Origin: Flavobacterium sp.
GTDB taxonomy: Bacteria > Bacteroidota > Bacteroidia > Flavobacteriales > Flavobacteriaceae
DNA: 53,047 nt
Direction: 5' to 3'
NCBI RefSeq assembly: GCF_027531905.1
Contig: NZ_JAPZSU010000067.1
Span: forward strand, 1 to 53,047
The notes under the pieces are model-generated. The model was not told where the DNA came from. It was given only the letters and a program-made list of their open reading frames with translations, and ran no database searches. This document shows, piece after piece, positions 7,934-16,555 of the stretch; within the stretch, counting starts at the first letter, position 1, and each line of letters opens with the position of its first letter. Position numbers and translations under genes: made by a program.

Positions 7934-7948
7934 GCATAAAATAGGTTT
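7931..7948. repeat. 18-bp inverted repeat flanking pdhB, right copy
   Basis: AAAGCATAAAATAGGTTT is the exact reverse complement of 6864-6881. It overlaps the end of the 16-bp palindrome and lies 10 bases before dispersed repeat copy B. Confidence 0.7.
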
Positions 7949-7958
7949 AAAATTATTT

Positions 7959-8035
7959 AGGAGCTATTTCCAGCTATCCGCTCTATCTCTAGTGGCGAAC
8001 CCCGCCACTAGAGGATGCCGCTCCTATCTGGGCTA
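7959..8035 (+). repeat. Dispersed palindromic repeat, copy B
   Basis: This 77-base copy is inverted relative to 4187-4262. The central hairpin is perfect here: CTCTAGTGGCG and CGCCACTAGAG with a 5-base loop. Outer parts (GGATAGC-type and GCATCC-type segments) also tend to pair. As in copy A, the bases before AGGAGC are TTT. It sits between the diverging pdhB and etfB genes and encodes nothing. Confidence 0.8.
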
Positions 8036-8253
8036 GGGTTCAGCTTACAAAAGACCTATTTCATTTTCATATCAAGAAAGTGTTTAAAACAAATAAAATT
8101 AATTTTGTTAAAAAGAGAGCAAACGAAAACAACACTAATTCCTGCCCAGCCGTTTCTTTGAAAGTTTTCTGAGAGAACACAGACCCTCCAGCGAAATCGT
8201 AATAGTTTTGAAAAAATATTATGCATGCATAGTAAATATTCCAATTATTATTT
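8036..8253. other. Noncoding remainder of the pdhB-etfB gap
   Basis: Between repeat copy B and the etfB -7 box I see no credible gene. A 62-codon minus-strand frame at 8056-8244 has no recognisable protein character and no start signal. Confidence 0.6.
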
Positions 8254-8261
8254 TAAATTTG
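8254..8261 (+). promoter_or_regulatory. etfB -7 box (TAAATTTG)
   Basis: The octamer matches TAnnTTTG and lies 28 bases before the etfB start codon. No TTG at -33 spacing is seen. Confidence 0.5.
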
Positions 8262-8289
8262 TAATGCTTTATCAAAAAAAACAAGTCTT

Positions 8290-9036
8290 ATGAAAATATT
8301 AGTTTGCATCAGTCACGTTCCTGATACTACTTCAAAAATCAATTTCGTTAATGGTGATTCAGAATTCGACACCAATGGCGTTCAGTACGTTATCAATCCA
8401 AATGACGAATTTGGATTAACTAGAGCAATCTGGTTTCAAGAACAACAAGGCGCAACGGTAACTGTTGTAAATGTTGGTGGACCAGACACCGAACCTACTT
8501 TAAGAAAAGCCTTAGCTATTGGAGCCAACGAAGCAATTCGTGTAAATGCCAATCCAACGGATGGTTTCTTCGTTGCCAAACAATTGGCAGAAGTAATTAA
8601 AAATGGCGGATACGATTTAGTAATCGCTGGAAAAGAATCATTAGATTATAACGGTGGAATGGTTCCTGGAATGATTGCTGGAATCTTAGGCTACAACTTT
8701 TTGAACTCTTGCGTGAGCTTAACTGTAGACGGAAATGCCGTTACTGCTTCCAGAGAAATCGATGGTGGAAAAGAAACTGTTGCTACAACATTACCCTTAA
8801 TCATTGGAGGTCAAAAAGGTTTAGTTGAAGAGAAAGATTTGCGTATTCCAAACATGAGAGGAATTATGACAGCAAGAACAAAAGCCTTAACTATTTTAGA
8901 GCCTGTAGATGCTAATGTAGCTACTAAAGCAGTAAAATTTGACAAACCAGCTCCAAAATCAGCAGTAAAATTGGTAGCAGCGGATAACTTGGATGAACTA
9001 ATCAGTTTGTTACACAACGAAGCTAAAGTAATTTAG
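8290..9036 (+). CDS. etfB: Electron transfer flavoprotein, beta subunit
   Basis: The ETF heterodimer carries electrons from acyl-CoA and other dehydrogenases to the quinone pool. The 248 residues show the ETF-beta start (MKILVCISHVPDTTSKI), the NPNDEFGLTRA segment and the AMP-binding adenine-nucleotide-alpha-hydrolase-like fold (VIAGKESLDYNGGMVPGMIAGILG). etfA follows after 120 bases on the same strand. The TAG stop lies inside a short repeat motif (TTTAGTATTCAGT) that also occurs before accD. Confidence 0.95.
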   Translation: MKILVCISHVPDTTSKINFVNGDSEFDTNGVQYVINPNDEFGLTRAIWFQEQQGATVTVVNVGGPDTEPTLRKALAIGANEAIRVNANPTDGFFVAKQLAEVIKNGGYDLVIAGKESLDYNGGMVPGMIAGILGYNFLNSCVSLTVDGNAVTASREIDGGKETVATTLPLIIGGQKGLVEEKDLRIPNMRGIMTARTKALTILEPVDANVATKAVKFDKPAPKSAVKLVAADNLDELISLLHNEAKVI

Positions 9037-9152
9037 TATTCAGTAATCCGTTTTTAGTGTTCCGTTTAAAAATCTAAAATAATTCAGTTTTTAGTATCTG
9101 TTTTTTAAGTTTTAAAACTTTAAATCTTAAACTTTAAACTCTTAAACAAAAA
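9032..9152. repeat. Low-complexity repeats between etfB and etfA
   Basis: The gap begins with imperfect TTCAGT/TTTTTAGT units (TTTAGTATTCAGT, CCGTTTTTAGTGTTCCG, CAGTTTTTAGTATC) and continues with a series built on AAACTTTAAA (TTTTAAAACTTTAAATC, TTAAACTTTAAACTC). The first motif recurs inverted at 21108-21120. I see no terminator or clear promoter here, so etfB and etfA are probably cotranscribed. Confidence 0.5.
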
Positions 9153-9156
9153 AATC

Positions 9157-10125
9157 ATGTCAATATTAATATACGCAGAATCTGCAGAAGGAAAATTCAA
9201 AAAAGTAGCATTCGAGCTTGCATCTTATGCTAAAAAAGTAGCAGAAACGTTAAGCACCACAGTAACAGCTGTAACTGTAAATGCTGGTGATGTTTCAGAA
9301 TTATCAAATTATGGTGTAGATAAAGTTTTAAAAGTATCTAATGACCAATTAGCAACTTTTTCAGCAAAAGCTTACGCGGATGTAATCAAACAAGCTGCTC
9401 AAAAAGAGGGTTCAAAAGTGGTGATTCTTTCATCAACTACAGATAGCATTTATTTGTCTTCATTAGTAGCTGTTGGTTTAGAAGCAGGTTTTGCATCGAA
9501 CGTTGTTGGATTGCCAGTAAGCACAACTCCTTTTCAAGTAAAAAGAACCGCTTTTTCAAACAAAGCTTTCAATACAACCGAAATTAGCACTGAAGTAAAA
9601 GTATTAGGAATTGCCAAAAATTCTTATGGTATTTTCGAAAATGCAAGTTCGTTAACAGAAGAAGATTTTAATCCAACCATCGATGCTAACGATTTTGGTG
9701 TGAAAGTTACTTCAGTTGAAAAAAGTTCAGGAAAAATTTCAATTGCCGATGCTGATATTGTAGTGTCAGCAGGACGCGGAATGAAAGGGCCAGAAAACTG
9801 GGGTATGATAGAGGAATTAGCAGGCGTTTTAGGCGCTGCAACTGCTTGTTCAAAACCAGTTTCCGACTTAGGATGGAGACCTCACGGAGAACACGTTGGA
9901 CAAACAGGAAAACCAGTTGCCACTAACTTATACATTGCAGTAGGTATTTCTGGAGCGATTCAACACATTGCAGGTATTAACTCTTCAAAAGTAAAAGTAG
10001 TTATCAATAGCGATCCAGAAGCACCTTTCTTCAAAGTGGCTGATTATGGAATTGTTGGAGACGCTTTCGAAATTGTCCCTCAATTGATTGAAAAATTCAA
10101 AGCTTTCAAAGCGCAACATTCATAA
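9157..10125 (+). CDS. etfA: Electron transfer flavoprotein, alpha subunit
   Basis: This FAD-binding subunit partners EtfB. The 322 residues contain the alpha-subunit C-terminal FAD domain: VSAGRGMKGPENWGMIEELA, GATACSKPVSDLGW, then GQTGKPVATNLYIAVGISGA and the closing INSDPEAPFFKVADYGIVGDAFE. The length is normal. The gene ends with a long terminator hairpin at 10147-10200. Confidence 0.95.
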   Translation: MSILIYAESAEGKFKKVAFELASYAKKVAETLSTTVTAVTVNAGDVSELSNYGVDKVLKVSNDQLATFSAKAYADVIKQAAQKEGSKVVILSSTTDSIYLSSLVAVGLEAGFASNVVGLPVSTTPFQVKRTAFSNKAFNTTEISTEVKVLGIAKNSYGIFENASSLTEEDFNPTIDANDFGVKVTSVEKSSGKISIADADIVVSAGRGMKGPENWGMIEELAGVLGAATACSKPVSDLGWRPHGEHVGQTGKPVATNLYIAVGISGAIQHIAGINSSKVKVVINSDPEAPFFKVADYGIVGDAFEIVPQLIEKFKAFKAQHS

Positions 10126-10146
10126 AAAACAATCTTTTTAAATTAT

Positions 10147-10200
10147 AAGCTACCTAAAAACAAGATAATCGTATCTTTGCTTTAGGTAGCTCTTTTTTTT
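10147..10200 (+). terminator. etfA terminator with an embedded -7 box
   Basis: AGCTACCTAAA pairs with TTTAGGTAGCT, and an inner stem AAGATA/TATCTT extends the hairpin; eight T follow. The inner 3' arm is also TATCTTTG (10172-10179), an exact TAnnTTTG box. RNA started there would lack the 5' arm and could not form the terminator. This may be the promoter of the next gene. Confidence 0.8.
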
Positions 10201-10282
10201 ATGCCTTTTTTTGATTAAAATTGCACCTTTAAAAAACCGAATAACTAGCCACATCAGTAGTTATTTTTTCTATAAAAAATCC

Positions 10283-10906
10283 ATGAGCTTAGTAAAATTA
10301 ACCATAAAAGGAATATCATACAGTCAAACACAAAACGGAGCTTATGCTTTAATTTTGAACGAAGTGGATGGCGAACGAAAACTACCCATTGTTATTGGAG
10401 CTTTTGAAGCACAATCTATTGCTATTGCATTAGAAAAAGAAATCAAACCACCCCGCCCGTTAACACATGATTTATTTAAAAACTTTGCAGAACGTTTTGA
10501 TATAGTTGTAAAGCAAGTTATTATTCACAAGTTGGTTGATGGCGTATTTTATTCTAGTATCATCTGTGAACGAGATAAAATAGAAGAAATTATAGACGCA
10601 AGAACATCAGATGCTATTGCATTAGCGCTTCGATTTAGTGCTCCTATTTTTACGTATAAAAATATTTTGGATAAGGCAGGCATTTACTTAAAATCAAATC
10701 CAAACCCAACAGATCCAGGTGCTGAAGAAATTGACAACATCCTCTCCAACCCCCAAACTTTTGGTCATGGAGAAGAAACGAATCAATCAGGACCAACCTA
10801 TGCCAATCATAGCTTACAGGAACTAAACGAACTTTTAGAACAAGCTGTAGCCAATGAAGACTATGAAAAAGCAGCCAAAATAAGGGACGAAATATCCAAA
10901 CGTTAA
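10283..10906 (+). CDS. BFN-domain (bifunctional nuclease-like) protein with C-terminal UVR motif
   Basis: The 207-residue protein starts MSLVKLTIKGISYSQTQNGA. An in-frame TTG at 10211 would add a poor N-terminus, so I chose the ATG at 10283. The BFN domain (DUF151) spans about 1-150: YALILNEVDGERKLPIVIGAFEAQSIAIAL, then DARTSDAIALALR. The last 28 residues (LNELLEQAVANEDYEKAAKIRDEISKR region) form a UVR motif, the helical hairpin by which UvrB and UvrC interact, so a DNA-repair partner is possible. The cellular role of the bacterial family is not settled. Confidence 0.88.
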   Translation: MSLVKLTIKGISYSQTQNGAYALILNEVDGERKLPIVIGAFEAQSIAIALEKEIKPPRPLTHDLFKNFAERFDIVVKQVIIHKLVDGVFYSSIICERDKIEEIIDARTSDAIALALRFSAPIFTYKNILDKAGIYLKSNPNPTDPGAEEIDNILSNPQTFGHGEETNQSGPTYANHSLQELNELLEQAVANEDYEKAAKIRDEISKR

Positions 10907-10983
10907 GCAAATAATCGTTTTTTAATAAAAGAAAGACACCCCAACAAAACAACTAATACTTGTGTTCATTCAATTGTATCCCT

Positions 10984-12270
10984 ATGAAACTAAAACAACT
11001 CATTTTTGGCTTTGCACTACTTTTGGCGCAAGTTACTTTGGCACAAGACTATTATTTGCATTGCGGCTCTATACTTGATACGAAATCAGGCAAATTACTT
11101 CCAAATAAAACCATTGTTGTTACTAAAAACAAAATAGCTAAGATACAAGAAGGTTTTGTTGCCAAAGCCAATCCAAATGATATTGAAGTTGATTTAAAAA
11201 ACAAATTCGTTTTACCCGGACTAATTGACCTTCATGTCCATATAGAAGGAGAACTAAACTCTAAAAGCTACGTTTCAAAATATGTAGACAATGAAGCCGA
11301 TGTCGCTTTTCAAGCCGTGAATTGCGCTGAAATTACTTTACTGGCTGGTTTTACCACCGTTAGAGATTTAGGAGGAACGGGAGTTAATATTTCTCTACGA
11401 AATGCCATCAACAAAGGACTGATTAAAGGACCTAGAGTTTATACCGCAGGAAAAGCTATTGCCACAACAGGAGGTCACGCTGACCCAACAAACGGGAGCA
11501 ACAGAAAACTCGTTGGTGATCCAGGACCACATGAAGGCGTAATCAATTCACCAGAAGAGGCAGTAAAAGCCGTTAGAGAACGCTATAAAGAAGGAGCAGA
11601 TGTAATTAAAATCACCGCAACTGGAGGCGTTTTAAGTGTAGCAAAAAGCGGTAAGAACCCACAATTCTCTATTGAAGAAATAAAAGCCATTACGGCTACT
11701 GCCAAAGATTACAATATGCTAACCGCAGCACATGCTCATGGAGATGAAGGCATGCAAAGAGCCATATTAGGAGGAATCAAAACCATTGAACACGGTACTT
11801 TTATGAGCGAAGAAACCATGGAACTTATGAAAAAACACGACACTTACTTAGTTCCAACGCTTACTGCTGCAAAAGAAGTAGAAAAAAATGCAGAAGTACC
11901 AGGCTTCTATCCAGAAATAATAGTGCCTAAAGCTCGCGAAGTAGGTCCTCAAATTAAAGCCACCTTTGCCAAAGCCTACAAAAAAGGCGTAAAAATTGCC
12001 TTTGGAACCGATGCTGGCGTATTTCCACATGGAATAAATGGAAAAGAATTTGGATATATGGTCGAAGCTGGAATGCCAGAAATAGAAACCATTCAATCTG
12101 CAACCATCACCAATGCTCAATTACTTGGAATTGATAAAGAAGCTGGTCAACTAAAAGAATCTTTTTGGGCAGACATTATCGCTGTAAATGATAATCCTCT
12201 CAAAAACATCAAAACACTCGAAGAAGTTTCTTTTGTAATGAAAGACGGAAAAATTTATAAAAATCAATAA
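10984..12270 (+). CDS. Exported metal-dependent amidohydrolase (imidazolonepropionase/prolidase-like)
   Basis: A signal peptide ([21 protein letters not shown]) precedes a full amidohydrolase of the type that cleaves Xaa-Pro dipeptides or related amides. Metal ligands are all present: [10 protein letters not shown] (HxH), the carbamylatable Lys in [23 protein letters not shown], and the catalytic Asp in [11 protein letters not shown]. An upstream frame-start at 10960 would put six codons before the signal peptide; the ATG at 10984 fits better. The gene lies 14 bases before thyA, so they probably share a transcript although the functions look unrelated. The substrate cannot be read from the sequence. 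Confidence 0.88.
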   Translation: MKLKQLIFGFALLLAQVTLAQDYYLHCGSILDTKSGKLLPNKTIVVTKNKIAKIQEGFVAKANPNDIEVDLKNKFVLPGLIDLHVHIEGELNSKSYVSKYVDNEADVAFQAVNCAEITLLAGFTTVRDLGGTGVNISLRNAINKGLIKGPRVYTAGKAIATTGGHADPTNGSNRKLVGDPGPHEGVINSPEEAVKAVRERYKEGADVIKITATGGVLSVAKSGKNPQFSIEEIKAITATAKDYNMLTAAHAHGDEGMQRAILGGIKTIEHGTFMSEETMELMKKHDTYLVPTLTAAKEVEKNAEVPGFYPEIIVPKAREVGPQIKATFAKAYKKGVKIAFGTDAGVFPHGINGKEFGYMVEAGMPEIETIQSATITNAQLLGIDKEAGQLKESFWADIIAVNDNPLKNIKTLEEVSFVMKDGKIYKNQ

Positions 12271-12284
12271 AAACGCTCCATACT

Positions 12285-13109
12285 ATGAAACAATACCACG
12301 ACTTAGTTAAGCACGTTTTGGAAAACGGCACACAAAAAGGAGATCGTACTGGAACGGGCACCAAGAGTGTATTTGGGTATCAAATGCGTTTTGATTTAGC
12401 CGAAGGATTCCCGATGGTAACTACCAAAAAACTACATTTAAAATCCATTATACATGAGTTGCTATGGTTTTTAAAAGGAGAAACTAATATTGCTTACCTA
12501 CAAGAACATGGAGTGAAAATATGGGATGCTTGGGCAGACAGCAATGGAGATTTAGGACCAGTTTACGGCCACCAATGGCGTAATTGGAACAGTGAAGAAA
12601 TTGATCAAATCTCCGATTTAATTACGGAACTAAAAACCAATCCCAATAGCCGAAGACTATTAGTTTCTGCATGGAATCCATCGGTATTACCAGATACTAA
12701 GAAATCCTTTGAGGAAAATGTGGCCAACAACAAGGCTGCTTTGCCCCCATGCCACGCTTTTTTTCAATTTTATGTGGCCGATGGGAAATTATCCTGTCAA
12801 TTGTATCAACGAAGTGCTGATATTTTCTTAGGAGTACCTTTTAATATTGCATCATACGCATTACTAACACTTATGATAGCGCAAGTTTGCGACTTAGCTC
12901 CAGGCGAATTCATTCATACCTTTGGGGATGCACACATCTATAACAATCATTTTGAACAAATTGAATTGCAACTCTCCAGAGAACCAAGACCTTTGCCAAA
13001 AATGATATTAAACCCCAATATAAAAGACATCTTCGCCTTTACATACGAAGATTTCACCTTAGAAAATTACGACCCACATCCTACAATAAAAGGAAGCGTT
13101 GCTGTATAA
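12285..13109 (+). CDS. thyA: Thymidylate synthase
   Basis: It methylates dUMP to dTMP using methylene-tetrahydrofolate, releasing dihydrofolate. The catalytic Cys is C156 in [13 protein letters not shown]; also present are the phosphate-binding RT at 21-22 and RR at 123-124, and the folate loop [19 protein letters not shown]. At 274 residues it has a small insertion before the active site relative to the 264-residue E. coli enzyme. folA, which regenerates the folate, is 0.9 kb downstream. The gene is followed by a terminator. Confidence 0.97.
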   Translation: MKQYHDLVKHVLENGTQKGDRTGTGTKSVFGYQMRFDLAEGFPMVTTKKLHLKSIIHELLWFLKGETNIAYLQEHGVKIWDAWADSNGDLGPVYGHQWRNWNSEEIDQISDLITELKTNPNSRRLLVSAWNPSVLPDTKKSFEENVANNKAALPPCHAFFQFYVADGKLSCQLYQRSADIFLGVPFNIASYALLTLMIAQVCDLAPGEFIHTFGDAHIYNNHFEQIELQLSREPRPLPKMILNPNIKDIFAFTYEDFTLENYDPHPTIKGSVAV

Positions 13110-13110
13110 A

Positions 13111-13136
13111 AAAACCGCTTAAATAGCGGTTTTTTA
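13111..13136. terminator. Bidirectional terminator between thyA and the convergent small gene
   Basis: AAAACCGCT and AGCGGTTTT form a 9-bp stem with a 5-base loop, flanked by A and T runs, so it can serve the plus-strand thyA and the minus-strand gene at 13144. Confidence 0.8.
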
Positions 13137-13143
13137 ATATAAT

Positions 13144-13440
13144 TTATAAAGCTAAAATAGAATTTTCAGCACCAGCATAATCATTCCACTTTAAACCGTC
13201 AGCTTCTGGGTCGTTAAGATAGGCGCCATCAACCCAATATTTAAATTCATAGGAAGAATCTTTAGGTAAATCGAAAACACCTTTAAAAGTACCATTTTTT
13301 AATTTTGCCAAAGTACCTTCTTCTACATTCCAGTTATTAAAATCACCTACTACTGCCGCAGAAGCTGCTTCTTTTGCTTCGATTGAAAACGTTACTTTAC
13401 ACACTGGTTTCGTTTTAACAAATTGTTTTTTAATAGCCAT
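13144..13440 (-). CDS. Early-set isoamylase / CBM48-like small protein
   Basis: This stand-alone 98-residue cytoplasmic protein has the fold of the glycogen-binding E-set domain: VTFSIEAKEAASAAVVGDFNNWN, LPKDSSYEFKYWVDGAYLNDPEADGLKWNDYAGAENSIL. The family carries W and K residues that bind alpha-glucans. There is no catalytic domain attached. It is common in Flavobacteria, with no established function; a glucan-sensing or regulatory role is inference. The upstream 234 bases are AT-rich and show nothing else. Confidence 0.85.
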   Translation of the reverse strand: MAIKKQFVKTKPVCKVTFSIEAKEAASAAVVGDFNNWNVEEGTLAKLKNGTFKGVFDLPKDSSYEFKYWVDGAYLNDPEADGLKWNDYAGAENSILAL

Positions 13441-13652
13441 AACTTTTTGATTTTTAAAATTTTAAGACAAGGTAAGTGATTTAAAAACAACTACATACAT
13501 CCTATATTCATTTTTATAACTTAATACAAATCAATGTTAAAAATTAAATAAATCAATAATTTAAAGACTATTAAAAAATAAAATTAGAAATTTACAAATT
13601 CTCAAAACCATGTAAAACTTGCTATAGATTATCACTTTTGGAAAATAAATTT

Positions 13653-13660
13653 TATCTTTA
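13653..13660 (+). promoter_or_regulatory. Probable -7 box for the 2TM-folA unit (TATCTTTA)
   Basis: The octamer matches TAnnTTTG except for the last base and sits 14 bases before the ATG at 13675. Confidence 0.3.
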
Positions 13661-13674
13661 TCTACAAAAAAAAT

Positions 13675-14004
13675 ATGGACCAAGCCACTCACGAACAATA
13701 CGAATATGCTAGAAGAAGAATTAAGCAAAAAAAGAGATTGTACTTTCATTTTGTACTTTTTGCATTAACTAGCATTTTTTTATTCATAGCACATCGATTT
13801 TTTGCAATTGGAGCAGAAAATAATTGGTGCTTATGGATTATTACTTTTTGGGCTTTTTTATTTGTGCTTCACTTTATAAAAGTATTTATAACAGACCGCT
13901 TTATGGATAAAAATTGGGAAAGAGATCAAATTGATCGATTAGTAGCTTTGCAACAAAAAAAAATAAGTCAATTGCAACATCAAATTGAAAACGAAACCAA
14001 ATAA
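13675..14004 (+). CDS. 2TM-domain membrane protein
   Basis: The 109 residues match the 2TM domain family of Bacteroidota: a charged N-terminal helix (YEYARRRIKQKKRLYFHFVLFAL), two membrane segments (about 24-44 and 52-72), a Phe-rich second loop (HFIKVFITDRFMDKNWERDQI) and a C-terminal amphipathic helix. In this phylum the domain is often found alone or next to LytTR regulators. The function is unknown. It is 4 bases upstream of folA and presumably cotranscribed. Confidence 0.85.
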   Translation: MDQATHEQYEYARRRIKQKKRLYFHFVLFALTSIFLFIAHRFFAIGAENNWCLWIITFWAFLFVLHFIKVFITDRFMDKNWERDQIDRLVALQQKKISQLQHQIENETK

Positions 14005-14008
14005 AAAA

Positions 14009-14494
14009 ATGATTACACTTATTGCCGCTGTGGCTGATAATCGTGCTTTAGGCAAAAACAACGATTTACTTTGGCACCTACCCAATGACTTTAAACGATT
14101 CAAAGCAATAACTTCGGGTCACTATATCATTATGGGCAGAAAAACTTTTGAAAGTTTCCCCAAGCCATTACCTAATAGAATCCATGTTATCATTACTCGA
14201 CAAAAAAATTATCAACCCGAAGGATGCATTGTGGTTGATTCCATAGAAAAAGCGATTGAAGCTTGTTCTACAACAGATAACATTTATGTCATTGGAGGAG
14301 GAGAAATCTACAATTTAGCCATGCCTTATGCCGATCTATTGGATATTACTAGAGTGCATCATGAATTTGAAGCAGATACTTTTTTCCCTGAAATTGATCC
14401 TAAAAAGTGGCAATTGTCAGAATCCGAAAAACATTTGAAAGACGAGAAACACCTTTATGATTATAGTTTTGAAATCTATTCCCCGATAAAATAA
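14009..14494 (+). CDS. folA: Dihydrofolate reductase
   Basis: It reduces dihydrofolate, the by-product of ThyA, to tetrahydrofolate with NADPH. Visible are the N-terminal MITLIAAVADNRALGKNNDLLWHLPNDFKRF (the acidic active-site residue is the Asp of PNDF), IIMGRKTFESF, and YVIGGGEIYNLAM. I chose the ATG at 14009 (161 residues) because the in-frame start at 13985 lies inside the preceding gene and adds only a basic octapeptide. A hairpin terminator follows. Confidence 0.96.
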   Translation: MITLIAAVADNRALGKNNDLLWHLPNDFKRFKAITSGHYIIMGRKTFESFPKPLPNRIHVIITRQKNYQPEGCIVVDSIEKAIEACSTTDNIYVIGGGEIYNLAMPYADLLDITRVHHEFEADTFFPEIDPKKWQLSESEKHLKDEKHLYDYSFEIYSPIK

Positions 14495-14510
14495 TCAAAC
14501 GCTATAAAAC

Positions 14511-14538
14511 AAAAAAACATCCTTTTCAGGATGTTTTT
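14511..14538. terminator. Bidirectional terminator after folA
   Basis: AAAAACATCCT and AGGATGTTTTT pair around a short loop; A-rich and T-rich flanks let it work on both strands, for folA (plus) and the small gene at 14563 (minus). Confidence 0.8.
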
Positions 14539-14562
14539 CGTTTTGTAAAAGAAATGATTTTG

Positions 14563-14886
14563 TTAATGACTTTCTAGTAACAGAATTTGAGACAACAATA
14601 TTAAAATACCAAGAAACAATATTGATCCAGAGACTGAAATAATAATGTTTGATACTTTTTTTGAGTAAAACTCAAAGTAGCCTTTAATACCAAATACCAC
14701 AAAGATACTAAAGACCAAAAAAATTAAAATTTCCAAAAACAAATTTAATCCTAAGAACGTATTTTGCGCTTGAAAAAAAGTACCGCTCACAAGAGCAATA
14801 TTTTCAAAACTGATAACTAGAACAAAAGTGACTATCAGCGCAATGATAAACAATTTGATTTGAGTCATTAAATTAATTCTAATCAT
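14563..14886 (-). CDS. Small membrane protein of unknown family
   Basis: 107 residues with three predicted membrane segments (about 9-31, 48-70, 82-103). I recognise no family. A second start, seven codons in, is also possible. It is bounded by a terminator at its 3' end and diverges from ubiE. Its coding look is moderate: long hydrophobic runs, few charges, and Lys/Tyr at the membrane edges. It could be a real small integral membrane protein. Confidence 0.6.
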   Translation of the reverse strand: MIRINLMTQIKLFIIALIVTFVLVISFENIALVSGTFFQAQNTFLGLNLFLEILIFLVFSIFVVFGIKGYFEFYSKKVSNIIISVSGSILFLGILILLSQILLLESH

Positions 14887-15058
14887 TTATGATTCTTTTA
14901 CATGACAAATTTGACTAATATTTTCATACTGTACAATACCCACTTTTAGTGATATTTCATTTTTTTTTGACAACCTAAAAATGCACCTTTAAGAAAAGTC
15001 AATTCATAAAAATCTAGCTTTGAAATTAAATCAAGTACTATGATAATGGAGTTTATAG

Positions 15059-15066
15059 TATATTTG
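15059..15066 (+). promoter_or_regulatory. ubiE -7 box (TATATTTG)
   Basis: This exact TAnnTTTG octamer is 16 bases before the ATG at 15083, giving a very short leader, as is common in this phylum. Confidence 0.55.
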
Positions 15067-15082
15067 TAGAAATTAAAATACA

Positions 15083-15814
15083 ATGTCAGAAAAAGTTACC
15101 CCCTATAAAGATTCACAGTTAAGCAAAAAAGAACAGGTCGCCACCATGTTCAACACGATATCAGGAAATTATGACAATTTAAACCGAGTTATTTCTTTTG
15201 GCATTGATATTAAATGGCGCAAAAAAGTACTGAATTTAGTAACAAAATCTAATCCAAGTACCATTCTTGATATTGCAACCGGCACAGGAGATTTAGCCAT
15301 TTTAATGGCGCAAACCCAGGCTAAAAAAATCATAGGATTAGACATTTCGGCGGGGATGTTAGCGGTAGGCGTTGAAAAAATAGCCACCAAAAAACTTTCT
15401 AACCGTATCGAAATGCTTTTAGGCGACTCCGAGAACATGCCTTTTGAAGACAATTACTTTGATGCCATAACCGTGGCCTTTGGGGTTAGAAACTTTGAAA
15501 ACCTAGAAAAAGGACTGTCAGAAATTTTAAGAGTATTAAAACCGGGAGGAACTTTTGTAATTTTAGAAACTTCAGTTCCTGAAAAAACGCCTTACAAACA
15601 GGGGTATCATTTTTATAGTAGAAATATTTTACCATTAATTGGAAGATTATTCTCAAAAGACAATACAGCTTACGGTTATTTGTCTGAATCATCGGCAGTT
15701 TTTCCTTATGGCGAACGATTGAACAATATTTTGAGAAAAACAGGGTTTATAGATGTAAAAGACATGCCTCAAACTTTTGGGGTGGCTTCCATATATTATG
15801 CATCAAAAAAATAA
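15083..15814 (+). CDS. ubiE: Demethylmenaquinone (2-polyprenyl-6-methoxyphenol-type) C-methyltransferase
   Basis: This SAM-dependent enzyme makes menaquinone, the respiratory quinone of Bacteroidota (also called menG in this role). Over 243 residues it shows the UbiE start ([22 protein letters not shown]), SAM motif [14 protein letters not shown], the [17 protein letters not shown] signature and VLKPGG. porT follows after 21 bases, a pairing that recurs in Flavobacteria. Confidence 0.95.
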   Translation: MSEKVTPYKDSQLSKKEQVATMFNTISGNYDNLNRVISFGIDIKWRKKVLNLVTKSNPSTILDIATGTGDLAILMAQTQAKKIIGLDISAGMLAVGVEKIATKKLSNRIEMLLGDSENMPFEDNYFDAITVAFGVRNFENLEKGLSEILRVLKPGGTFVILETSVPEKTPYKQGYHFYSRNILPLIGRLFSKDNTAYGYLSESSAVFPYGERLNNILRKTGFIDVKDMPQTFGVASIYYASKK

Positions 15815-15835
15815 TTAGAAACTATCCCGTTTCCT

Positions 15836-16555
15836 ATGAAAAAAACACTTGTTCTCTTTTTTATGCTTTGTTTAACCTTTGCAAATGCACAAGGAAACAA
15901 ACGCCTTTTTAGCAAAGACCCAATCATCAATTTAGAAAACTTTCAAAAACAAAAATTGTATTTTGGATTTTATATGGGTCTTAATGGTTTTGATTTCAAA
16001 ATTGATTATAAAGACAACATCCCAGATATATTAATAAAAAGAAGTACCGGCTTTAATGTAGGATTGGTGTCTGATATAAGACTTCAAGAATACATCAACT
16101 TAAGATTTGAACCAGGATTATATTACACCAAAAGAGATTTGTACTACCCTAGCAGCTATTTTGCAACCACACCTACTGCAAGTGATAGATTAAGAGAAGT
16201 AAATAGTACTTATATTCATTTTCCTTTATTGGTTAAATTTTCTGCACTACGAACAGGAAATGTTAGACCCTACTTAGTAGGTGGTGGCTCATTTACATTA
16301 AATTTGTCCAGTAATGCCAAATCGTTGGACGACAATGCAGAGGGAAGATTCAGAATGAAATCATGGACAACCAACTATGAATTAGGCTTCGGAATTGATA
16401 TTTTTTCTGAGTACTTTATTTTTTCACCATCCATACGAGGGGTTTTTGGAATAAATGATGAATTAATAAGAGACAAAGACCCCAATAGCCCTTGGACTAG
16501 CAATATTGAATCCATAAAAAACAGAGCTATTTTTATCAACTTTACTTTTCATTAA
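15836..16555 (+). CDS. porT: PorT, outer-membrane barrel protein of type IX secretion / gliding
   Basis: The 239-residue protein has a signal peptide (MKKTLVLFFMLCLTFANAQ) and an eight-stranded-type beta-barrel pattern with strands such as GFNVGLVSDIRLQEYINLRFEPGLYYTKRDL, HFPLLVKFSALRTGNVRPYLVGGGSF and NYELGFGIDIFSEYFIFSPSIRGVFG, ending in Phe-His. PorT is needed for the type IX secretion system that exports adhesins and enzymes and supports gliding in Flavobacteria. Position downstream of ubiE agrees. Its stop codon overlaps the stop of the convergent methyltransferase gene by 4 bases. Confidence 0.85.
   Translation: MKKTLVLFFMLCLTFANAQGNKRLFSKDPIINLENFQKQKLYFGFYMGLNGFDFKIDYKDNIPDILIKRSTGFNVGLVSDIRLQEYINLRFEPGLYYTKRDLYYPSSYFATTPTASDRLREVNSTYIHFPLLVKFSALRTGNVRPYLVGGGSFTLNLSSNAKSLDDNAEGRFRMKSWTTNYELGFGIDIFSEYFIFSPSIRGVFGINDELIRDKDPNSPWTSNIESIKNRAIFINFTFH

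Noticed and set aside
6864..7948. Phase-variable invertible switch carrying pdhB
   Set aside because: The inverted repeats are real, but no recombinase gene is nearby and turning off a core metabolic gene this way is unlikely; kept only as an observation on repeats.
8056..8244. 62-codon minus-strand frame in the pdhB-etfB gap
   Set aside because: No protein-like pattern, no start signals, and odd aromatic/Cys composition typical of translated noncoding DNA.
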